Shown here: one piece after another, positions 1 through 5,908 of the stretch | Layout: each line of letters opens with the position of its first letter | How positions within the stretch are numbered: position 1 is the first letter of the stretch | Source: Deltaproteobacteria bacterium RIFOXYA12_FULL_61_11 | Lineage (GTDB): Bacteria > Bdellovibrionota_F > JAHFAK01 > YA12-FULL-61-11 | NCBI GenBank assembly: GCA_001799195.1 | Contig: MGSU01000035.1 | Location: 1 to 5,908, forward strand | DNA length: 5,908 nt | Direction: 5' to 3' | The notes under the pieces: generated by a model | What the model saw: only the letters and a program-made list of their open reading frames with translations | The model's database searches: none | What the model was told of the DNA's origin: nothing | Made by a program: the position numbers and the translations under genes

Positions 1-1
1 C

Positions 2-2761
2 TGGACCCGGCAGATCGTCTTCGAGCGTCTCAGCCTGGCACGCGAACAGCTCCCGCCAGGCGTGGAGCCCGAACTCGGCCCGCTCTCGACCGGCCTCGGC
101 GAGATCCTCCAGTACACCCTGGAAGGAGAAGGCAAGAGCGCGATGGAGCTGCGCACGGTCCAGGACTGGATCGTCGCACCCCTGCTCAAGCCCATCCCTG
201 GAGTGAACGAGGTCAACAGTTTCGGCGGCGAGGTCAAGCAGTACCAGGTGCTGATCTCGCCCGAGAAGCTCCTCAAGTATGACCTCACGGTGAACGAGGT
301 CGTGGAGGCCGTCGAGCAGGGCAACGCCAACGCCGGCGGCGGTGTCGTCGTGCGGGGCTGGGAGCAGCTCTACCTGCGCGGCGTGGGTCTGATGAAGGAC
401 ATCCCCGACATCGAGCGCATCGTTCTCAAGTCCAAAGACGGGTCTCCCGTCTACGTCCGCGACGTCGCCGACGTGGTGATCGGCGCCGAGCCCCGGCAGG
501 GGGCTGTTTCTCGCGACGGCCAGGGCGAGGCCGTGGCCGGCATGATCATCATGCTCAAGGGTGCGAACTCCGAGGACGTGGTCAGCCGGGTCAAGGAGTC
601 GATCGGGAAGATCCGGAGCACGCTGCCCGAGGGTGTGAAGCTCAACGTCTTCTATGACCGAACCTCGCTCATCGAGGCATGCATCAAGACCGTGGTCGAC
701 GCGCTGCTCGAGGGCGGCATCTTTGTCATTCTCATCCTCTTCCTCTTCGTCGCCGAGTTCCGGACCGCGCTCATCGTCGTGTTCTCACTGCCGCTGACCT
801 TCCTGGTGAGCTTCATCCTCATGGGCTCGGCGGGCATCAGCTCGAACCTCATGAGCCTGGGAGGTCTCGCGTTCTCCGTCGGCATGGTGGTCGACGGGTC
901 CATCGTGGTCGTCGAGAACATCCGGCGGCATCTCGCGCACCGGACCGAGAAGGAGCACAAGCGCCGCATTGTGGCCGAGGCGCTCGTCGAGGTCGCAAAA
1001 CCGGTCGCCTTCTCAATCCTCATCATCGCCATCATCCTGGTGCCGCTCTTCACGCTCCAGGGTATCGAAGGCAAGATGTTCGCCCCGCTCGCTGCGACGA
1101 TGCTCCTCGCCATGCTGGTCTCGCTCGTCGTTGCGTTGACCGTCATTCCCGTCCTCTCCGACGTCTTCCTCAAGCAGGTCCCCGAGAAGGAGTTCGGCTT
1201 CATCCACCGCTTCCACCGAGCCTACGTGCGACTGCTCGGCCGCGCGGTGCGACACCCGGCCGTAACGCTCGGGAGCTCGGGCGGGGTACTCGTCGCTTCC
1301 CTGGCGCTCCTGCCGTTCATGGGCACCACGTTCATGCCCGAGCTCGATGAGGGATCGATCGCCGTAAACGTGGTGCGACTCCCGAACGCGTCGCTCGAAG
1401 GCTCGGTGAAGGTTGCGACCTTCCTCGAGCAGCGCCTGCTCATGTTTCCCGAGGTCGACACCGTGGTGAGCAAGACGGGCAGGGCCGAGATCTCGGAGGA
1501 CCCGATGGGCCCGGAGCAGACCGATATCTTCATCATGCTCAAACCCCGCAAGCAGTGGGGCACGGGCCGAGACAAGCCCGAGCTGGTGGAGGCCATCCAG
1601 AAGGAGCTCGCCCAGCTCCCGGGCCTGCGCTTCTCGTTCTCGCAGCCGATCGCGTTGCGCGTGAACGAGCTCATCTCGGGCGTGAAGAGCGACCTGGCCG
1701 TCAAGGTCTTCGGCCCCGACCTCGAGGTGCTCGAACAGTTTGCCGACCGCGCTGCCACGACCCTGAGTGGCATCGAGGGAGCGCGGGACGTGAAGGTCGA
1801 GCAGGTGTCCGGAATGTCCCAGCTCGACGTGGTCATCGACCGCGAGGCCGTGGCAAGGCACGGTCTCACGATCGGGGACGTCAACGCCGTCATCGAAACG
1901 GCCGTCGCGGGCAAGCAGGCGACAACCTTGATCGAAGAGCAGCGTCGGTTCGCGGTCGTCGTGCGATTCCCCTTATCAGCTCGCGGCGACCTCCCGGAGC
2001 TCGAGCGCCTGCTGGTCATGGCTCCTGACGGCGAGCACGTGCCGCTCTCGCAGATCGCCGACTTCCAAGTCGTGGAGGCGCCCGCGCAGGTGAGCCGCGA
2101 GAACGGCATGCGGCGAGTGGTCGCCGAGGCGAATATCCGCGGTCGCGACCTCGGCGGCTTCGTGAGCGAGGTTCAGCAGAAGCTCGCGCCGCTCGTGAAG
2201 GAACTCCCGTCCGGCTACTACGTCGAGTACGGCGGTCAGTTCGAGAACCAGCAACGCGCCATGCGCCAGCTCGCCCTCGTGGTGCCGATCGCGCTCCTCC
2301 TCATCATGGTGCTGCTCTACCTGGCGCTCGGGTCCATCTGGAACGCGCTGCTGGTGCTCCTCAATCTCCCGTTCGCGCTCGTCGGCGGGGTGGTTGCGGT
2401 GGTCGCCTTCCAGATGCCGGTCTCGGTATCGGCGGCAATTGCCTTCATCGTACTGCTCGGCGTCGCGGTCCAGAACGGCGTCGTCCTCGTGGCCTTCTTC
2501 CGCCAGCTCCAAGAGCAGGGAGAGTCCGTGGCCGACACGGTCCTCAAAGGCTGTGACCTCAGGTTCCGCCCGCTGCTCATGACCGCTCTCACGAGCTTCA
2601 TCGGCCACCTGCCGATGCTCTACGCGACCGGTTCCGGCGCGGACATCCAGAAGCCGCTTGCAGTCGTGGTCATGGGTGGACTCATCACCTCGACGTTGCT
2701 CACGCTCATCGTGCTGCCGACGATTTACTCACTGTTCGCGAAGCGTTTCGCTCCTGCCTAG
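2..2761 (+). CDS. CusA/CzcA-family heavy-metal efflux RND pump (5' partial)
   Basis: Inner-membrane proton/metal-cation antiporter, the pump subunit of a tripartite export complex. The frame is open from the left edge; the GTG at 62 is an internal valine because the preceding codons already read as family sequence (WTRQIVFERLSLAREQLPPG). Counting from base 2, 919 residues are present. Against about 1050 for the family, roughly 110 N-terminal residues including helix 1 are missing. Eleven membrane segments are visible: about 231-306 (three), 334-389 (two), 420-440, 757-832 (three), 858-876 and 884-912, with two periplasmic porter regions before 230 and at 441-756. Helix 4 carries the proton-relay Asp298 and Glu305 in VVDGSIVVVEN; a serine (292) stands where CzcA has a further Asp. 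Positions matching CusA Met573, Met623 and Met672 appear to be Asn456, Gln506 and Glu556, which argues against Cu(I)/Ag(I) and for a divalent cation; this alignment is from memory. The family is certain, the metal is not, so no symbol is given. The gene ends with TAG at 2759-2761. Confidence 0.95.
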   Translation, partial: WTRQIVFERLSLAREQLPPGVEPELGPLSTGLGEILQYTLEGEGKSAMELRTVQDWIVAPLLKPIPGVNEVNSFGGEVKQYQVLISPEKLLKYDLTVNEVVEAVEQGNANAGGGVVVRGWEQLYLRGVGLMKDIPDIERIVLKSKDGSPVYVRDVADVVIGAEPRQGAVSRDGQGEAVAGMIIMLKGANSEDVVSRVKESIGKIRSTLPEGVKLNVFYDRTSLIEACIKTVVDALLEGGIFVILILFLFVAEFRTALIVVFSLPLTFLVSFILMGSAGISSNLMSLGGLAFSVGMVVDGSIVVVENIRRHLAHRTEKEHKRRIVAEALVEVAKPVAFSILIIAIILVPLFTLQGIEGKMFAPLAATMLLAMLVSLVVALTVIPVLSDVFLKQVPEKEFGFIHRFHRAYVRLLGRAVRHPAVTLGSSGGVLVASLALLPFMGTTFMPELDEGSIAVNVVRLPNASLEGSVKVATFLEQRLLMFPEVDTVVSKTGRAEISEDPMGPEQTDIFIMLKPRKQWGTGRDKPELVEAIQKELAQLPGLRFSFSQPIALRVNELISGVKSDLAVKVFGPDLEVLEQFADRAATTLSGIEGARDVKVEQVSGMSQLDVVIDREAVARHGLTIGDVNAVIETAVAGKQATTLIEEQRRFAVVVRFPLSARGDLPELERLLVMAPDGEHVPLSQIADFQVVEAPAQVSRENGMRRVVAEANIRGRDLGGFVSEVQQKLAPLVKELPSGYYVEYGGQFENQQRAMRQLALVVPIALLLIMVLLYLALGSIWNALLVLLNLPFALVGGVVAVVAFQMPVSVSAAIAFIVLLGVAVQNGVVLVAFFRQLQEQGESVADTVLKGCDLRFRPLLMTALTSFIGHLPMLYATGSGADIQKPLAVVVMGGLITSTLLTLIVLPTIYSLFAKRFAPA

Positions 2762-2784
2762 AACATTACCTAGAACTAGTCACC

Positions 2785-2819
2785 GAAAAACTGGTCTGGA
2801 ATAGGGGTCAGTCTTTTTT
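2785..2819 (+). terminator. Possible intrinsic terminator of the RND gene
   Basis: An A-run (2786-2790) is followed by ACTG (2790-2793), a wobble-containing stem and loop, then CAGT (2809-2812) and a run of six T (2814-2819). The A- and T-runs can extend the stem. It lies about 25 bases after the pump's stop codon, where a terminator is expected, and the A-tract/T-tract symmetry could let it work on both strands. The inner stem is weak (several G-U pairs), so this is a moderate call. The segment from 2798 (GGAATAGGGGTCAGTC followed by T's) also resembles short dispersed repeats found near IS200-like/REP-associated transposases, an alternative that rests on memory. Confidence 0.4.
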
Positions 2820-2829
2820 CGACGCGTCG
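2820..2829. repeat. Perfect 10-base palindrome
   Basis: CGACGCGTCG reads identically on both strands and sits directly after the T-run of the possible terminator. It also marks the switch from AT-rich to very GC-rich sequence within the gap. It could be part of a repeat end, a protein-binding site or chance; nothing in the window distinguishes these. Confidence 0.35.
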
Positions 2830-2831
2830 GG

Positions 2832-2854
2832 GTGGCGGCAGGGATGCCGACCAC
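2832..2854. repeat. REP-like imperfect hairpin between convergent genes
   Basis: GTGGCGGCA (2832-2840) pairs with TGCCG-A-CCAC (2845-2854) around a GGGA loop: nine base pairs with a single bulged A. Short GC-rich hairpins of this shape between converging 3' ends are typical of REP-type extragenic palindromes, which protect mRNA ends or are mobilised by REP-associated transposases. No second copy is present in the window, so assignment to a repeat family is inference. No T-run follows on either strand, so it does not look like a standard intrinsic terminator. Confidence 0.4.
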
Positions 2855-2932
2855 CATGCGACGTGCAGGAGGCAGCGGCGCCGGAAGCAGCGAGGCTCAG
2901 TGCCCGAGCGGTGGCGAGAGCTTTTCCGCAGC

Positions 2933-5875
2933 TCATTTCATTATTGCAGCGCTAAGTTCGGCGAGCGGGATCGGGTTGTTGCGTAGCATTTCAAGAAGGT
3001 CGGTACGTTCGAGTAGTTTAACTTCATTGTGCGTGGCTTGTTGTTTGGCAGTACCATTAAAAGTCTGATTGGTCACCGCAACCTTTTTGAAGGACAATGC
3101 CGGGTGCTTGGTATGATAGGCTGCCTCACCGGCTACAACATCTTTGATTGCTTCCCAACCCATTGCACACTCATCGCTTGATGATTTGCATTGAATCAAT
3201 AGCCCATTGTTTTCTTTATAGGCAATGAGATCAATGCCTCCATCTCCACCAAATTTTGGGGTCTGAAACACCTGCCAGCCCTGTTTGCCCCATAGGAGGA
3301 CGCAGAATTTTTCAAAGACATCACCGAGGATGCGATCGAGATCTGCTTCTTCGATGGGCTTGGCATCTTCGACCAGCGTATCACTACCGGGTGTGTCGAG
3401 GCCTTCGGTAAATTCATCAATGCTGAGTTCCAAGCCGCCGTTGAGCATATCATCAGCGAGAGCGCGTTTACTCGAGAGGAGTGTATCGAGTTTCTCTTCG
3501 AAGGTAGTGAAGTCATCAGCGACAATCGTAGGGTAATGCACATACACACATTTCGTTTGACCAATGCGGTAGGCGCGATCGGTTGCCTGGTTCTCGACTG
3601 CTGGGTTCCAGGCCCGAGTATAGTGGATGACGTGATTGGCCGCCTGAATGTTCATGCCGAAACCCACGGCTTTTGGCGAAAGAATGATGCAATTGTAGCC
3701 CTGCTGGTGCTGGAAAGCATCGATCTTGGCTTGCCGTCCTGCAGTTGCGCCGGGGCCTGCCTTGTCGTCTCCGTTCACAATTGCTGGTCGGAGCCGGGTA
3801 TGCACACCAATCGCGTGTTGAAGATAGAGTTGTAACTCTCTGAACTCGGTGAAGATAATGGCCTTTTCCTGTTGGTTTCGAATACTGTCGAGGGTGTTCA
3901 GCAACCAACGTAGTTTTGGGGATTCATTGCAGAGGATATCAAGGTTGCGGCCTAGATCAAGGGTTAGTCCGGGCTCACACGGTGCCGCGCAGATACTGCG
4001 AAATCGGTGTAAAAGACCCAGTATCGCGGCACCTTTTTGGCGTAGATCCGTTTCCTTATTCCGGCTCTCTGAATAGTCGCGTATCGCAAGTTGGTACAGT
4101 AGGCGTTGTCGGGGGGAGATCGTTAGGCGTCGGCAAGCCGGCTCGTTATTTTCGATCTTTGGTGGAAGATCTTTCGCAACATCGGTCTTCATCCGCCTGA
4201 GCACGAAGGGTTCGATGAGGCTACGTAGTTTAATAACCGCGGCTTTTTCTTCTTCGGATTGAGCTTCGATGGGGCGGCGATAGGACCGGCTGAACTCACT
4301 CAAGGAGCCAAGATAGCCGGGTTGGATGAAGTCAAACAGACACCAGAGGTCGGCGAGCGAATTTTCGACCGGGGTTCCGGTACAGGCGATCTTGAAACGG
4401 GCTTTCAGCGATTTTGCCGCGTGGGTAATGAGGGTGCCGGGGGTTTTGATTTTCTGCGCTTCGTCACAAACGATCAGGTCGAAATTGATCCTGGCCAAGG
4501 AAAATTCGTAATTACGTAGGGTTTCATAGTTGGTCAGGATGAGGTCGTAGGGCTCTTGCCAACCCGGTTGCAGCAACTTGGTGATTTTTTGAGAACGGAG
4601 GTCGGCATCAATGTTGGAAAGAGGGACCCGAAAAGATGAAAGGGTGTTGCCATAAAGGCTGAGCACCCGCAGGGAATCGGACATAAAAAACTTCTCGGTT
4701 TCTTGAAGCCAGTTTTCCAGCAGGGCAACTGGGGCGACAACAAGACAGGGGTTTGTACTACCTCGCTCATAACGCAACCAGTGAATGAAGGCGAGGAGTT
4801 GCAGAGTTTTGCCCAGGCCCATGTCATCAGCCAGGATACATCCGCGAAGAGCCTCTCGGGGGTCCCCAGAAGCCTTGGTAAGTGACCAGAGCGCTTGTAG
4901 CCAGGCCAAACCGGACCGTTGATGGGGTTTGAGCGGGAGTTCTTCACGAAGTGTTTGGGGGAGCTGCGGCGGCGGCAGGAGACCGTGTTTGGTCTGGGTG
5001 AGGAGATCTCCCAAAGCTTCGCGATAATCGATGATCTCGATATTCTGGCGAAGCAACAACACCGAGGTGCCCTGCGTGGTAGTTGGTTCACTACTGTTCT
5101 TTTCCTCAGGCGTTGGGGGAGGTTCAGGGATTGGGTGCTTTCCTTCTACGACTCTTTGGAGTGTGGCACTGAGTTGCTGAGCCGAAGCGATGACTTCTGC
5201 AAGGGGGAGAATTACACCAGGGGCTTCGGGCAGTTCGATACTGGATTTGCCCTGTTCGGCAGCAATGTTTGCAGTATTGAGGATGGCTTCGATACGAGCT
5301 GAAGATAAGGGAAGGAACATCGGACTATCGGCACCGCTCGGGGTGATCGAAATCCCGACCAAAATATTCTCTGGCACCCAATCACCTGTGAGACTTTTCC
5401 GGGCAATAAACGGGGTGGCGATGGGCCGGAACGTACCAATGCCTTCCACTCGCTGGCTGTACGAGGAAAGGTCGAGAATTTCAGCGGCTTCGAGGGTAAA
5501 AACCCGCCTGCACCACTGATTGAGTGTGTACTGGAGTTGCTGGAACTGGGATTCTGCATCACCACGGAGTTCGAGTTCATACCCTTCCCAGACGCAGAAA
5601 AGCTTGTTGGCCGCAAGCTTTCTACCGAGTTCCTCGAGAAATGTCCGCAGGTGTAGTGGTGTACCTAAAACGAGTTCAATGCTTTCTCCAGTCGGGTCGG
5701 CGGTGTCCGGCCAGAGTTGAAGTACCACCTTGTCGATACCCCGTTCGTTGCGAAGGACCTTGTGGGAAAAAGAGAAGAAATCGATGCCCGCTTCTTTCCT
5801 CGCCTGTTCGAACCGTTCAGCACCGATTTTCGCGTCTCGTCTAACCGTCACAGAAAAGATGCCGCGTTGCGACAA
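2933..5875 (-). CDS. zorD: SNF2 translocase-Mrr nuclease fusion, probable Zorya ZorD
   Basis: Predicted ATP-driven DNA translocase fused to a DNA nuclease, probably the effector of a type I Zorya anti-phage system. From the TTG at 5875 it has 980 residues. Residues 1-245 are unrecognised; 246-268 form a Pro/Glu/Thr-rich linker. The SNF2 ATPase follows: LPLKPHQRSGLAWL (313-326), Walker A ADDMGLGKT (349-357), DEAQ (471-474) and TGTPVEN (499-505). The second RecA lobe has KAIIFTEF (671-678), the GFGMNIQAANHVI segment (738-750) and DRAYRIGQ (766-773). The C-terminal Mrr domain (about 846-965) shows Glu855, GGDGGID with Asp882, then QCK (Gln895, Lys897) and a VAVTNQTF strand (932-939), so both catalytic centres look intact. 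SNF2 plus Mrr at this length matches my knowledge of ZorD; a stand-alone SNF2-Mrr restriction protein is the main alternative. The start is uncertain: TTG has no Shine-Dalgarno, the frame stays open without ATG, GTG or TTG to base 5908, and the next in-frame Met is residue 186. G+C is near 50%, well below the neighbouring pump gene. Confidence 0.88.
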   Translation of the reverse strand: MSQRGIFSVTVRRDAKIGAERFEQARKEAGIDFFSFSHKVLRNERGIDKVVLQLWPDTADPTGESIELVLGTPLHLRTFLEELGRKLAANKLFCVWEGYELELRGDAESQFQQLQYTLNQWCRRVFTLEAAEILDLSSYSQRVEGIGTFRPIATPFIARKSLTGDWVPENILVGISITPSGADSPMFLPLSSARIEAILNTANIAAEQGKSSIELPEAPGVILPLAEVIASAQQLSATLQRVVEGKHPIPEPPPTPEEKNSSEPTTTQGTSVLLLRQNIEIIDYREALGDLLTQTKHGLLPPPQLPQTLREELPLKPHQRSGLAWLQALWSLTKASGDPREALRGCILADDMGLGKTLQLLAFIHWLRYERGSTNPCLVVAPVALLENWLQETEKFFMSDSLRVLSLYGNTLSSFRVPLSNIDADLRSQKITKLLQPGWQEPYDLILTNYETLRNYEFSLARINFDLIVCDEAQKIKTPGTLITHAAKSLKARFKIACTGTPVENSLADLWCLFDFIQPGYLGSLSEFSRSYRRPIEAQSEEEKAAVIKLRSLIEPFVLRRMKTDVAKDLPPKIENNEPACRRLTISPRQRLLYQLAIRDYSESRNKETDLRQKGAAILGLLHRFRSICAAPCEPGLTLDLGRNLDILCNESPKLRWLLNTLDSIRNQQEKAIIFTEFRELQLYLQHAIGVHTRLRPAIVNGDDKAGPGATAGRQAKIDAFQHQQGYNCIILSPKAVGFGMNIQAANHVIHYTRAWNPAVENQATDRAYRIGQTKCVYVHYPTIVADDFTTFEEKLDTLLSSKRALADDMLNGGLELSIDEFTEGLDTPGSDTLVEDAKPIEEADLDRILGDVFEKFCVLLWGKQGWQVFQTPKFGGDGGIDLIAYKENNGLLIQCKSSSDECAMGWEAIKDVVAGEAAYHTKHPALSFKKVAVTNQTFNGTAKQQATHNEVKLLERTDLLEMLRNNPIPLAELSAAIMK

Positions 5876-5908
5876 GTCTAGGAAAAGATGAGACGAAGGG
5901 GAGCATGA

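Noticed and set aside
679-2028. Plus-strand alternative-frame ORFs inside the pump (679-1350 and 1555-2028)
   Set aside because: Arg/Pro/Gly-rich translations typical of the wrong frame in GC-rich DNA. The pump frame runs through both without a frameshift.
1013-2109. Long minus-strand open frames inside the pump gene (282 and 295 codons)
   Set aside because: They are antisense shadows of a high-GC gene whose plus-strand frame is fully conserved family sequence. Their products are low-complexity, rich in Arg, Glu, His or Ser, with no recognisable domain.
2820-2880. Remnant of a REP-associated transposase coding sequence in the GC-rich part of the gap
   Set aside because: Reading the segment from its start codons on both strands gave no family signature, so only the repeat-like hairpin is reported.
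2832-3068. Plus-strand ORF of 78 codons crossing the gap and the helicase 3' end
   Set aside because: It has no convincing ribosome site, its translation is Ser/Ala/Gly-rich without a recognised domain, and it overlaps the well-supported Mrr coding region on the other strand.
3516-3908. Minus-strand ORF of 130 codons inside the helicase gene, suggesting a frameshift or nested gene
   Set aside because: The main frame carries all helicase C-terminal motifs through this segment without interruption, so this is an out-of-frame shadow.
5841-5906. Minus-strand ATG at 5906 opening a 21-codon ORF
   Set aside because: It stops within the N-terminal coding region of the helicase, has no ribosome site in view and no recognisable product.
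5891-5908. Plus-strand GGGGAG followed by ATG at 5905-5907, resembling a gene start
   Set aside because: The spacing is about one base, too short for a normal ribosome site, and only one base of reading frame remains in the window.

Overview
The window holds two large convergent genes separated by a 171-base gap. Their base composition is clearly different, so it looks like a junction between a resident chromosomal region and an acquired defence gene. No RNA gene, CRISPR array, complete insertion sequence or replication origin is visible.

Left part (2-2761, plus strand): the 3' part of a heavy-metal efflux RND pump of the CusA/CzcA family. The start and the first membrane helix lie outside the window. 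Sampled lines are about 65% G+C with a strong third-position bias, as in a high-GC bacterium. The family is typical of Gram-negative (diderm) bacteria. The copper-site methionines of CusA are not conserved, so a divalent cation is a more likely substrate than Cu(I)/Ag(I). The membrane-fusion and outer-membrane partners are presumably upstream, outside the window.

Middle (2762-2932): a gap between two converging 3' ends. It contains an A-tract/stem/T-tract that may act as a terminator, a perfect 10-base palindrome, a REP-like hairpin and a very GC-rich tail. No gene is recognisable in it.

Right part (2933-5875, minus strand, reading frame open to the right edge): a protein of about 980 residues at roughly 50% G+C. 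It joins an unrecognised N-terminal domain, a complete SNF2-type ATPase/translocase and a C-terminal Mrr-type nuclease with an intact D...QxK core. This is the architecture of ZorD, the effector of type I Zorya anti-phage defence (ZorA and ZorB form a membrane motor; ZorC and ZorD act on DNA). If this is ZorD, zorC, zorB and zorA should lie just beyond the right edge on the same strand. An upstream frame that would stop two bases before the TTG start fits an operon but does not prove one. The two genes have no evident functional link; their proximity probably reflects insertion of a defence locus next to a metal-resistance locus.
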